DNA of 64,000 bases, from positions 77,761-141,760 of the forward strand of contig CAZKBZ010000001.1 in assembly GCA_964551175.1 (NCBI GenBank), in the 5' to 3' direction. Origin of the DNA: Desulfobulbus_C sp964551175 (GTDB lineage Bacteria > Desulfobacterota > Desulfobulbia > Desulfobulbales > Desulfobulbaceae). Shown here one piece after another: positions 49,791 through 58,960 of the stretch. Position 1 is the first letter of the stretch; every line of letters begins with the position of its first letter. The notes beneath the pieces were generated by a model that worked only from the letters and a program-made list of their open reading frames with translations, was not told the DNA's origin and searched no databases. The translations under genes were made by a program, and so were the position numbers.

Positions 49791-50425
49791 TGCAGCTGCG
49801 TATGCGCCGGGACATTATCGCCACTGGTCGGACCATGAATGATATCGGCCTGAACCAGGGGACTTCCGGAAACATCAGTGCACGGTATGATGATGGAATC
49901 CTGATTACCCCTTCCGGCCTGTCCTATGATCACTGTTGTCCGGAAGATATTGTTAGGCTGCAGATGGATGGAACTGTCCGGGGCAGACGGAAACCATCGT
50001 CTGAGTGGCGGTTGCATCTGGATATTTACAGAACCTATCCTGAGGCACAGGCAATTCTTCATGCCCATCCTCCATGGTGTACAATCCTGGCCTGCCTGGA
50101 CAGGGAGATCCCTCCTTTTCATTACATGGTGGCAGTGGCCGGTGGTGACACCATTCGTTGTGCACCCTATGCACTGTTCGGCAGCAGGGAGTTATCATCT
50201 TATGTCAATGCAGCCCTGCAGGGCCGTACAGCCTGTCTCATGTCCCATCATGGTATGGTCTGTTATGGTGATAACCTGGAAAAGGTACTGGGTCTGGCCG
50301 TTGAAGTGGAAAATCTGGCCCGGGTCTATTGCCAGGTTCTGCAGACCGGTGAACCGTCACTGCTGGACAGTGAGCAGATGGATGAAGTGCTGGAGAAATT
50401 TGCAGATTATCGAACTGCTTCATGA
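49787..50425 (+). CDS. Class II aldolase (FucA/Ald2-like)
   Basis: This 212-residue protein is a class II aldolase/adducin domain with the zinc ligands in AILHAHPPW (His pair) and SHHGMV (His), and the catalytic acidic residue in SSEWRLHLDIY. In combination with MtnA it may cleave 5-deoxyribulose-1-phosphate or methylthioribulose-1-phosphate to DHAP and an aldehyde, as shown for the DHAP shunt; an MtnB dehydratase role is the alternative, but MtnB has a longer domain and the downstream genes of the methionine cycle are absent. It overlaps mtnA by four bases. The 3' end overlaps the convergent batE gene by 19 bases. Confidence 0.88.
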   Translation: MMQLRMRRDIIATGRTMNDIGLNQGTSGNISARYDDGILITPSGLSYDHCCPEDIVRLQMDGTVRGRRKPSSEWRLHLDIYRTYPEAQAILHAHPPWCTILACLDREIPPFHYMVAVAGGDTIRCAPYALFGSRELSSYVNAALQGRTACLMSHHGMVCYGDNLEKVLGLAVEVENLARVYCQVLQTGEPSLLDSEQMDEVLEKFADYRTAS

Positions 50426-51201
50426 ATAAAAGCTGACCCCGCTTTCTGCTGTTCCGGTAGGTCAGCTATCCGTTTAAAGCTGCTTTGTTCAAGCCATCCT
50501 CTGCGGCCGGTTTCATCTTGTACCAGCACATAGTTTCCATGTTTTTTCCCGGGCCTGACCAGTCTGCCCGGCCTGATCGTTCCTGTTGAGGCCGCCTCCG
50601 GGAAAGGCGAGATAAGCAGTCTTGCCTCCCGGCCGACCACGACGCCGTCATTCCATGTCTGATACCTGTACAGGGAGATGGGCAATGTGCCCAGACTGAC
50701 CAGCAGTCCACTGAATATGAGCAAACGGATTACGCCGTGAGTTCTCTTTGTTGACAGGTTTGCCCCAAGTGTGACCATGGCCAGCAGCAGAAAAGAGCCA
50801 CCTGACAGCATGAGCCACTGGTCGGCTGCCAGCAGTTCGGCAATACGGTCGTACAGGGGCAGGTTATCACGGTACAGGCCTCCATCTTTTCGAACCTGGC
50901 CCAGGTTTGCCCGGATATCCGCATTGCCGGGGGAAAGTCGCAATGCCCGTTCATAGTTGAGCACTGCCTGTCCCACCTGTCCTGTGGCAGCGAAACTGTT
51001 TGCCAGGTTATAGAGCAGAGAGGAGGAGACCCCTTTTTTTCCCGCGATTTTCAGGTATAAGTTGATGGCCTGCCGGTAATCACCACGTGTGTAGGCAATG
51101 TTTGCCTGCTCAAACAGGTTGTCTGCTCTGCCGGCAGCAGCCTGTACTGTTGCTGAAAAAAGGAGAGTCAGGCAGAAGATGAGCAAAAGATTATTTTTCA
51201 T
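50407..51201 (-). CDS. batE: BatE-like TPR/SH3 protein
   Basis: This 264-residue protein has a signal peptide (about residues 1-22), two or three TPR repeats (LFEQANIAYTRGDYRQAINLY starts the first), two membrane helices (about 130-185) and a C-terminal SH3-like domain (RLVRPGKKHGNYVLVQDETG). It is the last gene of the Bat operon and overlaps batD by four bases. BatE-type proteins are part of a periplasmic complex of uncertain role in aerotolerance and stress resistance. Confidence 0.88.
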   Translation of the reverse strand: MKNNLLLIFCLTLLFSATVQAAAGRADNLFEQANIAYTRGDYRQAINLYLKIAGKKGVSSSLLYNLANSFAATGQVGQAVLNYERALRLSPGNADIRANLGQVRKDGGLYRDNLPLYDRIAELLAADQWLMLSGGSFLLLAMVTLGANLSTKRTHGVIRLLIFSGLLVSLGTLPISLYRYQTWNDGVVVGREARLLISPFPEAASTGTIRPGRLVRPGKKHGNYVLVQDETGRRGWLEQSSFKRIADLPEQQKAGSAFIHEAVR

Positions 51202-53075
51202 CGCAGTCTGTTCAGTTCTTCTTGGGTAATCCGCATCATTTTTTTCATGTCGGCCTGGTCAAGCCTGTTGCCCGAATAAGCGCCATGTTCGATCCGGCTG
51301 AAGATGTCAAGCAGTCGCGCATTTGATACAAGTCGTTGCTGCAGGTCAGCCAGGGTGATTGCCCGGGGTTCAAGTCCCCAGATTTCTCCCAGCCGTTCCT
51401 GGATTGCAGCCCGGCAATGATTGCAGAAGCTGTCCTGATCACGGGAACCGATTGCTCGATCCATTTCTTGAAAGTGGTTGTTGAGCTGCCTGCTGACCTG
51501 TTTGTGCAGCAGGATGGACGGGTCGGCCTGCAGCCTTTTCCTGCGCACATGGAGCAGCATGGCTGCAGTCAGACAGAGACAGGCTGCAGCGATCATCAGC
51601 ATAAACCAACTTTTTTTATACAGAGGTGTGATAGCTTGAACCATCCTGCCCGGGTCCGTATGAAGCGGAGCAAGGTGCATGGTATCCGATTCAGCCGAAG
51701 GTTCCGGAGTAGCCGGTTGCCGGTCGCTGACCTGCTGTCTGCCACCAGAAGTTGTCCCACCGGCCGGTTTTTTTAACCGTATCGGGATGGGATCACTTGT
51801 CAGGCTGACATATTCCCCGATATCGGGATCAAAATAGGAAAACCTGACCGGAGGAATGATTGTCAGGCCGGCAGATGTCGGAACAATGGCCTGTTCAAAG
51901 GTTTTTTTACCGCTGCCCGGCTTGTGCTGCTCAAAGCTTTCTGTTGCCGGATACGTTTTCCATCCTTTGTTGTCGGTCAGCTGCGGGGTCTGTACGGTAT
52001 CAAAATTGCCGGTTCCTGAGATCATCATCTTCAGGGTAATGGGATCACCCTCCTTGCCATCCAGAGGGGTTGCTGCAACGGCCAGGCTGAAGGTACCGAT
52101 TGCACCCTGAAAATCATCGGGACGATTTGCTGCGGGCAGATCTATGATCGTGATGGATTTTTTCGGACTGGCAACCTTGACTTCCCGTCGGGAATAGTGG
52201 GCAAAGAAATCGTCAAAAAAAGGATCATTAAAAAAAGGTGAGCCAAAGGGATTATTTTGACGTCGCGCTTGAGTCCGCACCAGCAGTTCGACGTCCATCT
52301 CCACTTCCAGGGGAAACGTTCCTTTTTTAACAGCAGACAGGGCTCCCTGCCAGGTCAGGACAATGTAGGACTTGTTGTTGACAAGTTCTTCTTGCTGCTG
52401 TGGTTTGTCATCAATGGACTGAAGCATGAAGTTTTCGCCGATAAAACGCGGTGCGGACTTGAGAGTCACCCGCAGCCCCTGCCGGAAATATGCCTTAATA
52501 GTGAAGGGGACCAGCTCTCCCGGGTATATTGTATCTTTTTCAGGATAAATACGCATGTAACCGATCTTGTCCGCTTCTCCGGAGCGCAGTCGGGCAGATG
52601 GTCCACCGGGCTTATGGGGTTGTGTGTTCTGCTTTCCCATTGAGGGTGCACCGGGAGAATGCGGCGGCAGGACAGTACAGGACAGGGCTTGGCTTGTATA
52701 AGTTTTATTGTCAACAATCACCTTGACCGGTTTAATGGTATGGACACCTTCCTTTTTAGCCTGGACCATGAAGGAAAAGGAAATGGAGGAGGATGTCTTG
52801 CCGTTGATCCACTGCGTCTGGCTCTGTTGTCCTCGATACACAAACCGGAGCCCGTCGCCTGCAGGTATTTCCGGTTTGGCCGAGCGTGCTCCGCTGACAG
52901 TAATTGTAAGCAGGGACGACTGATCCAAAGCGAATTCCACTGGTCTGAGTTCCGCCTTGACGGCAACATCTGCACCCTGTGCCACAGTGACTGTCGGAAT
53001 CTGCACCAGCAGGGCAACTATCGGCAACAAACCTCCAATAAAAAGGATTCTGTTCAGGTATTGAAAGTAATGCAT
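51198..53075 (-). CDS. batD: BatD-family protein
   Basis: This 625-residue protein has a signal peptide or N-terminal anchor, several beta-sandwich domains (about residues 40-450), a single helix near 495-513 and a cytoplasmic C-terminal domain. Typical BatD features are VDNKTYTSQALSC in the first domain and IPLRLKK near the middle. The gene is coupled to batB/C (1-base overlap with its stop) and to batE (4-base overlap). It is a scaffolding component of the MoxR-Bat system. Confidence 0.92.
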   Translation of the reverse strand: MHYFQYLNRILFIGGLLPIVALLVQIPTVTVAQGADVAVKAELRPVEFALDQSSLLTITVSGARSAKPEIPAGDGLRFVYRGQQSQTQWINGKTSSSISFSFMVQAKKEGVHTIKPVKVIVDNKTYTSQALSCTVLPPHSPGAPSMGKQNTQPHKPGGPSARLRSGEADKIGYMRIYPEKDTIYPGELVPFTIKAYFRQGLRVTLKSAPRFIGENFMLQSIDDKPQQQEELVNNKSYIVLTWQGALSAVKKGTFPLEVEMDVELLVRTQARRQNNPFGSPFFNDPFFDDFFAHYSRREVKVASPKKSITIIDLPAANRPDDFQGAIGTFSLAVAATPLDGKEGDPITLKMMISGTGNFDTVQTPQLTDNKGWKTYPATESFEQHKPGSGKKTFEQAIVPTSAGLTIIPPVRFSYFDPDIGEYVSLTSDPIPIRLKKPAGGTTSGGRQQVSDRQPATPEPSAESDTMHLAPLHTDPGRMVQAITPLYKKSWFMLMIAAACLCLTAAMLLHVRRKRLQADPSILLHKQVSRQLNNHFQEMDRAIGSRDQDSFCNHCRAAIQERLGEIWGLEPRAITLADLQQRLVSNARLLDIFSRIEHGAYSGNRLDQADMKKMMRITQEELNRLR

Positions 53076-54886
53076 TACCAGTCTCTTGTCTCGCTGTCCG
53101 GGAGATCGGATCCCTGGGGAATAAAATTAAGTTCACCCTGCTCGCCTTTCAAACTGTTGAGCAGATTTGTTGCCTCTTCCCTCGTCATTTTTCCCTGCTG
53201 CCTGCGCTCCATATCCTGCCTGCTCATCTCTTTCTGCCCTCCTGATGAGTTGCCTGCGGCCGGTTGCTGCTGTTTCTTTTCAACCCCTGTTTCCTGATTG
53301 TTTTCCCTCTGTTCGTCAGCTGTATCTTCATTTTCCTGTTTCAGTTGTTCTTTATTCTTTCCCTGGTTGTTGTCTCCATTATCTTCCCGCCCGGGATCCG
53401 GCTGTTCCCTGTAGTCTCCATTCTGTTGCGGTCTGTTCTGCTCATCACTGTTTTCTGAAGACGAATTATCAATTTGTTGCTGCTCCTGGTCGCTGTTGTT
53501 GCTGTTGTCAGAATTTTTTTGATTTTCTTTCTGATTGCCCTGTTTCTGCCTGTCTTGTTTATCCTTACTGTCCTTCTGCTGCTCCTGATTTTTCTTTTGC
53601 TGCTTTGTTAACTGCTCAAGTTTTTTTCGTACAACTTCAAGGTTATGAGCAGCTTTTTTATCATCGGGCTTAAGAGCAAGCGAGGCCTGGAACGATTCCA
53701 TGGCCTGCTGCCAGAGCTTTACTGTATGTTCGGTATCTGTTTTTTCCGTACCGACACCCAGGTAATAGAGGGCGTTTCCCCGGTTATAATAACTGTCGGC
53801 CTGCAGGCTGAGGTCGTCGGTTTTCAGAGCTTTATTGAATTCAGCTACAGCATGTTCATAATCATTTTGTCTGTACGCGGAATCAGCCAGATTAAAATGA
53901 AGGACCGGATCTTCCGGTTTTTTCTGTAAAGCCTTCTGGTAGAACCGGCCGGCCTGGTCATACTGTCCAGCTTCGAAAAACTCTTCACCTTCTGATGCCC
54001 GCAGCTGTGAAGACCAGGCTGCAGATATCAGGAGCAGTGCCAGGGCAGCAGCCTGCTGTTTTTTTCGACGACCTGCAGTCTTGACAAAAGGCAATCGCAG
54101 GGCCCAACTGCTTTTGCGGCCGGTGATCAGAAAATCCGAGACCAGCAGCAGCACTGCAGCAGCCAGTGGCCAGGGAAAGCGCTCNNNNNNNNNNNNNNNN
54201 NNNNNNNNNNNNNNNNNNNNNNNNNNNNNNNNNNNNNNNNNNNNNNNNNNNNNNNNNNNNNNNNNNNNNNNNNNNNNNNNNNNNTCTTCGCCATCGGTGA
54301 CCAGAATAAAGATCTTATGATTCGCCTCGTTGGCAAGAACTTCACCCGCCTGGCGAATGGCAGCGCCGATGTCGGTACCTCCTTTGGGGATAGTGTTTAC
54401 ATCAAGGGCATCCAGTGATGCATTAAAGGCATCGTAATCCGTGGTCAGCGGACACATGAGAAAGGCCGTACCGGCAAAGGGCAGCAGGCCGACCCGGTCA
54501 CCTTCAAGTCTGCCGACAAAATCCCTGATGGAAAGTTTTGCCCGCTCAAGACGGTCGGGACTGATATCGCGAACCAGCATGGATTTTGACACATCGACTC
54601 CGATCAGGATATCAATTCCTTTGCGTTTTACTTCCACCCATCTGTTTCCATACTGAGGACGGGCAAGCCCTGTAAACAGGCAGGCCAGTGCCAGTACCAG
54701 CAGAATGTTTTTCAGCCGTCGCCGTGAAAGAGAAACATTACGGGTCAGGTTTGCCAGCAGGTGCGGGGAGGCGAACTGCTGCAGTTCTTTTTTTCTCCGC
54801 TCTATATTGGAGCGGATGAAAAAAGCGGCGGCAAGGCAGGCCATCAGTCCGGCAGCCAGCCAGAGAGGTTGGGCAAAGTGTACCAT
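53075..54886 (-). CDS. batB: BatB-BatC fusion protein (VWA and TPR), bridges a gap
   Basis: The N-terminal half is a BatB-type membrane protein: helix near 5-25, VWA domain with MIDAS motif DVSKSM (near 95), and a C-terminal helix. After a 100-N gap (54185-54284) the frame continues into a helix, three TPR units and a long Gln/Asn/Lys/Glu-rich low-complexity tail, as in BatC. If the gap does not hide a stop, batB and batC are fused, as in several bacteria. The real length across the gap is unknown. The gene lies 32 bases after batA. Confidence 0.8.
   Translation of the reverse strand: MVHFAQPLWLAAGLMACLAAAFFIRSNIERRKKELQQFASPHLLANLTRNVSLSRRRLKNILLVLALACLFTGLARPQYGNRWVEVKRKGIDILIGVDVSKSMLVRDISPDRLERAKLSIRDFVGRLEGDRVGLLPFAGTAFLMCPLTTDYDAFNASLDALDVNTIPKGGTDIGAAIRQAGEVLANEANHKIFILVTDGEXXXXXXXXXXXXXXXXXXXXXXXXXXXXXXXXXXERFPWPLAAAVLLLVSDFLITGRKSSWALRLPFVKTAGRRKKQQAAALALLLISAAWSSQLRASEGEEFFEAGQYDQAGRFYQKALQKKPEDPVLHFNLADSAYRQNDYEHAVAEFNKALKTDDLSLQADSYYNRGNALYYLGVGTEKTDTEHTVKLWQQAMESFQASLALKPDDKKAAHNLEVVRKKLEQLTKQQKKNQEQQKDSKDKQDRQKQGNQKENQKNSDNSNNSDQEQQQIDNSSSENSDEQNRPQQNGDYREQPDPGREDNGDNNQGKNKEQLKQENEDTADEQRENNQETGVEKKQQQPAAGNSSGGQKEMSRQDMERRQQGKMTREEATNLLNSLKGEQGELNFIPQGSDLPDSETRDW
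54185..54284. other. Scaffold gap (100 N) inside batB-batC
   Basis: Exactly 100 N interrupt the VWA-containing gene near the end of its VWA domain. Fusion and frame cannot be confirmed without closing it. Confidence 0.99.
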
Positions 54887-54918
54887 ATGGTGTCAGTAGT
54901 CTGGTGTCAGGTTATGGT

Positions 54919-55914
54919 TCATGGCAGACGTCTTCGGGAGACAAACAACTCTGTTGCAAGCAGAACCAGGGCTGCCAGCACCAGCCATGAAAACAGCTCG
55001 CGATACCTGGAAAAATGTTTTATTTTTCGCGTAGTTGCCTCCATGGTGTTAATTTCTCCATAGATTTTTTCAAGCGAGCGGGTGTCGGTTGCCCGGAAAT
55101 ATGCAGCCCCGGTTATCTCGGCAACCCTGCCAAGCGTTTCTTCGTCAATGTCAACTCTTACACGCATAAGGCGTTTGCGCCCGAACTGGTCCTGGACCGG
55201 CATGGGTGCTTCACCCCGGGTTCCGGCCCCGATGGTATACACCTTGATACCAAGGGTTTCTGCAGCTTCGGCAGCGGTAAGAGGAGAGACCTTGCCCGCA
55301 TTGTTCATACCGTCGGTGAGCAGGATCTGGATGCGTGATTTCGCATCCCTGTCCCGCAAACGGTTGACCCCGGAGGCAATGGCGGATCCAATGGCGGTCC
55401 CGTCTTCAACCATGCCTGTCTTCAGAGATTCAAGCCGCTGCAGCAGCCAGTCATGGTCCAGGGTCAGCGGACAGACCAGGTAGGGTCTGCCGGCAAAGGC
55501 AACCAGACCGATGCGGTCATTGGGACGTTCTTTGATGAATTTTGCCACCACGGAATTGACAACATCCAGCCGACTGGCTGATTTTCCCTGCAGGGTAAAG
55601 TCCCTTGCCTCCATGGAGCCTGAAATATCAACGGCCAGCAGAATATCAATACCGGATGCCTCAACCTCGGTAGTGGTATTTCCCCACTGGGGGCGGGCCA
55701 TGGAGATGATTATAAGGCCGATGGCTGTAAGCCTCAGAATCCCCAGCAGCCTGCCCGGCATGGCCTTCCGGTTAACGGCAATGGACCTGGCAACAGAAAC
55801 GGAAGAAAAGATAACCGCCGGCGCCGGTCCCCGCCTGCCGCGCAGGACGGCAACAACCGGCAGCAGAAGCAGCAGCCAGAGCAGTTCCGGATGTACAAAG
55901 CGAAGGCTGTCCAT
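54919..55914 (-). CDS. batA: BatA VWA-domain protein
   Basis: This 331-residue protein has an N-terminal helix, a second helix near 57-75, a VWA domain with MIDAS DISGSM (near 93) and a C-terminal transmembrane helix (about 307-325). The layout is typical for BatA, which with BatB forms a membrane complex with the VWA domains facing the periplasm and needing a metal ion. It lies four bases after the DUF4381 gene. Confidence 0.93.
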   Translation of the reverse strand: MDSLRFVHPELLWLLLLLPVVAVLRGRRGPAPAVIFSSVSVARSIAVNRKAMPGRLLGILRLTAIGLIIISMARPQWGNTTTEVEASGIDILLAVDISGSMEARDFTLQGKSASRLDVVNSVVAKFIKERPNDRIGLVAFAGRPYLVCPLTLDHDWLLQRLESLKTGMVEDGTAIGSAIASGVNRLRDRDAKSRIQILLTDGMNNAGKVSPLTAAEAAETLGIKVYTIGAGTRGEAPMPVQDQFGRKRLMRVRVDIDEETLGRVAEITGAAYFRATDTRSLEKIYGEINTMEATTRKIKHFSRYRELFSWLVLAALVLLATELFVSRRRLP

Positions 55915-55917
55915 GAG

Positions 55918-56571
55918 TTATTTTTCAGCCTCCATCCGTGTTGCATGGATAAAGGTATGCAGGTTGGCAAGCATTTCATTCATGGTTTGTCGTGTCAGCG
56001 TACCTCTGGCAAATTTTACCATGTCGCAGTGTGCCAGCCATGTCTGCAGGTTTTCCGAATGTTCTGTCAACAGTTCCGGTAGGGAACCTTTTCCCGTGGT
56101 CAGCCCGGAGATGAATTCACGACTGGTCTGCCTTTGGGCCGATATTGCAAAGCGATCTTCAATATAACTGCGCAGGGTTTGGTCGATCAGGGTGACAAAG
56201 GAATCAACCTCACGTGCATCAATGAGCTTTTGGGCTTCTGAGAGTTTCAGCAGGGCAGTTTCGTGGGCCAGGACAGCCCGCTGCCTTCTGGACCGTTTCC
56301 ACAGAAAAAAAATGAGAACAGCAAGGAGGAAAGCTGTCAGCAGGGCCAGCACAGTGATAAGGATGGTCCTGTAGGAATCAGGAATCGGCACAGGCCCCTT
56401 GATGTCATACAGAGCATCCGGACCTGGGGTGTCGGCTTGAGCTGCAGAAGGATCCGGCAACCGGGTGGTTGCAGAGAGAGGTGCTGTCAGCTGTTCGGCC
56501 CCAAGAAAGCCCAAAGGTCCTGCGAGCGAAAGAACACCAAGCAGTACCAGCATACAGGAGACACGTATCAC
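55918..56571 (-). CDS. DUF4381-type membrane protein
   Basis: This 217-residue protein has a signal-like N-terminus (about residues 1-22), a short periplasmic region, a transmembrane helix (about 68-90) and a cytoplasmic helical domain including SEAQKLIDAREVDSFVTLID. The place in the operon, between DUF58 and batA genes, and the layout match DUF4381 proteins of MoxR-Bat operons. It overlaps the DUF58 gene by four bases. Function unknown. Confidence 0.85.
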   Translation of the reverse strand: MIRVSCMLVLLGVLSLAGPLGFLGAEQLTAPLSATTRLPDPSAAQADTPGPDALYDIKGPVPIPDSYRTILITVLALLTAFLLAVLIFFLWKRSRRQRAVLAHETALLKLSEAQKLIDAREVDSFVTLIDQTLRSYIEDRFAISAQRQTSREFISGLTTGKGSLPELLTEHSENLQTWLAHCDMVKFARGTLTRQTMNEMLANLHTFIHATRMEAEK

Positions 56572-57482
56572 CTTCCAATCCTCCTTCTCCGACTGCTGAA
56601 AAAACGAATTAACGGGAAAAGATATGGTTCATCCGTTGACAGTTTCAGCAGGTCAATACCTGCACTGCGTGTGGTTCGGGTAAAAAGCTGTAACCGGTCC
56701 TCGGCAAGGTTCAGGTATGCCTGGCGCGTCCAGCTGTCGGCTGTGTTGATGATTATCTGCTCGCCTGTTTCCGCATCTTCCAGGGTGATCCAGCCCACGT
56801 CAGGCAGTTGTTGCTCTCTCGGATCTGTTACCATGACGGCAATCAGGTCATGCCGTTGTCCGGTAATCTGTAATTTCGGCCGGATATGGTCCAGGGAGTC
56901 TTCAAAATCTCCGGGCAGGCAGAAATCAGATATCAGAAAGGTGACACATTTTCTTTTTGATACCCGGTTGACAAAATCCAGAGCCTCACCAATATCGGTT
57001 CCCTTGCCCCGGGACTGAAAAAAGAGTATTTCCCTGATAACACGAAGAATATGACTGCGGCCCTTGGCAGGCGGGATAAAGAGCTCAACAAAATCGGAAA
57101 ACAGGATAAGCCCAACCTTGTCATTGTTGCGCACCGCGGAAAAGGCCAGCACCGAGCCCAGTTCCGCCATCATTTCCCGCTTTGATTGACTGGTTGAGCC
57201 AAAATCACCTGAACTGCTGATGTCGATCATCAGGATAATGGTCAGTTCCCGTTCTTCGGTGAACTTCTTGATATGTGGAACCCCGGTTCTGGCAGTGACG
57301 TTCCAGTCAATGGTACGGATTTCATCACCCGGCACATACTCACGCACCTCGTCAAAATTCATGCCCCGTCCCTTGAACACGGAGTGGTAGCTGCCCGCCA
57401 GGGTGTCATCCACCATGCGCCGGGTACGCACCTCTATCTGGCGTACTTTTTTCAGGATTTTCCTGGTGATTGTTTTTTCCAT
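56568..57482 (-). CDS. DUF58-family protein
   Basis: This 304-residue cytoplasmic protein has the DUF58 signature VREYVPGDEIRTIDWNVTAR (near 45-65) and a degenerate VWA fold with DISSSGDF (near 92). DUF58 proteins always occur beside MoxR ATPases, and probably act as adaptors for them. The gene lies about 200 bases after moxR and overlaps the DUF4381 gene. Confidence 0.92.
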   Translation of the reverse strand: MEKTITRKILKKVRQIEVRTRRMVDDTLAGSYHSVFKGRGMNFDEVREYVPGDEIRTIDWNVTARTGVPHIKKFTEERELTIILMIDISSSGDFGSTSQSKREMMAELGSVLAFSAVRNNDKVGLILFSDFVELFIPPAKGRSHILRVIREILFFQSRGKGTDIGEALDFVNRVSKRKCVTFLISDFCLPGDFEDSLDHIRPKLQITGQRHDLIAVMVTDPREQQLPDVGWITLEDAETGEQIIINTADSWTRQAYLNLAEDRLQLFTRTTRSAGIDLLKLSTDEPYLFPLIRFFSSRRRRIGR

Positions 57483-57518
57483 TAATCTGCCAACAGTACA
57501 GTTACGAATATGAAAAAA

Positions 57519-57546
57519 CCACAGAGGACACGGAGTGCAGAGAGAA
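57519..57546. repeat. CAGAG-type short repeat in moxR-DUF58 spacer
   Basis: The spacer contains CCACAGAGGACACGGAGTGC followed by AGAGAGA, a run of near-repeats of CACAGAG/CACGGAG. Such purine-rich repeats recur between genes in many environmental bacteria; the role is unknown. The remaining spacer (57547-57685) shows nothing clear. Confidence 0.4.
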
Positions 57547-57685
57547 AAGGAGGGGGAAACTCAATGTGTTCCGTGCCCGCTGCAGAATTTTCACAATGAT
57601 GTAGACAAACTACACGAAGAATTTAACAGGTAAATTCCGGCTGACCGGTTCCAACGGCTGTTCCTCTGGTTTCTGCATTCTGAAT

Positions 57686-58738
57686 TCACGGCACCGGTAC
57701 GGTGTCCAGAAGTTTACGGATAATATCTTCACTGGAAATACCCTCTGCCTCAGCCTCGTAACTGATTCGTATCCGGTGCCGCATTACATCCAGGGCACAG
57801 CTTTTGATGTCATCGGGAATCACGTACCCTCGTCCGTTTAAATAGGCAAGGGCACGGGCGGCAACCTTCAGGTTGATGGTTGCCCGGGGTGAGGCGCCGG
57901 TTTCAATGAAGTCTTGCATGTCCAGGCCATGCTCTGCCGGATTGCGGGTGGCATAGACAAGCGCCACGATATAATCTTTGATCCGGTCGTCAAGATAGAT
58001 GGAGTCAACAACTCTGCGGGCGGCCAGGATATCACTTGGTGAGATGACCGGCTGAACACATATTGTTGAATCAATATGATCCACCATGTCCAGGATCATC
58101 CGTTCCTGTTCCGGGCTGGGATAATCAACCACTACCTTGAGCATGAAACGGTCGACCTGGGCTTCGGGCAGAGGATAGGTTCCCTCCTGTTCAATGGGAT
58201 TCTGGGTGGCCAGCACCAGGAAAAGCTCGGGCAGTTTGAAACTGGTTTCTCCGATAGTGACCTGTTTCTCCTGCATGGCCTCAAGCAGGGCTGACTGGAC
58301 CTTGGAGGGGGCCCGGTTAATCTCATCTGCCAGGATAATGGAAGAAAAAATCGGGCCCTGCTTTACTTCAAAAGAGGTGTCCCTGGGGTTGTATATTTCT
58401 GTACCCATGATGTCTGCCGGCAGCATGTCAGGGGTAAACTGGATACGGCGGAAATCAGTTGATACAGCTGCAGCCAGTGTTTTGACTGCCAGGGTCTTGG
58501 CCAGGCCGGGCAGCCCTTCCAGCAGGATATGTCCGCCGGTGAGGAGGCCGACCAGCAGTCGTTCCACAAGCATTTCCTGGCCGACAATATTTTTCGCCAT
58601 TTCACCTTTGAGCAACCCAACCCAGGTGGAACTGTTCTGCACAGCCTCATTGATTTTCTGCACGGAGCTGTGTTCCATACCTCCGGCCTGCGCTATGGGC
58701 GTGGTTGCTGAAATAGTGTTGTCGGGGGATTGGTTCAT
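57686..58738 (-). CDS. MoxR-family AAA+ ATPase
   Basis: This protein (350 residues from the ATG at 58738, which lies seven bases after GAGGAG; the longer frame from 58804 lacks such a site) has Walker A LLEGLPGLAKT, Walker B IILADEINRAPSKVQ, and the C-terminal lid domain. It is a MoxR-type ATPase (APE2220/MRP subfamily type) that acts as a chaperone for metalloprotein or complex assembly with the DUF58 and VWA proteins. It is the first gene of the seven-gene MoxR-Bat operon. Confidence 0.94.
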   Translation of the reverse strand: MNQSPDNTISATTPIAQAGGMEHSSVQKINEAVQNSSTWVGLLKGEMAKNIVGQEMLVERLLVGLLTGGHILLEGLPGLAKTLAVKTLAAAVSTDFRRIQFTPDMLPADIMGTEIYNPRDTSFEVKQGPIFSSIILADEINRAPSKVQSALLEAMQEKQVTIGETSFKLPELFLVLATQNPIEQEGTYPLPEAQVDRFMLKVVVDYPSPEQERMILDMVDHIDSTICVQPVISPSDILAARRVVDSIYLDDRIKDYIVALVYATRNPAEHGLDMQDFIETGASPRATINLKVAARALAYLNGRGYVIPDDIKSCALDVMRHRIRISYEAEAEGISSEDIIRKLLDTVPVP

Positions 58739-58960
58739 CTGCATTCTCCTCTGGATGCCTTGAAAGATCAGATTTTTCAAGATAGCCTCATGTGAATCAG
58801 GCACAGTTTGTATTGGTATGGCTGTACTATAAACGGTAAACCTTGCCGGAACCTTACGGCAGGATTACAAGGTTGTAATGTAAGAGGTTGACTGGCTATG
58901 CGTCAGTTTGCTTCAGGGCGAAGCTGCGATGGTTGTGAGATGAATGACCTTAAGGGTGGT

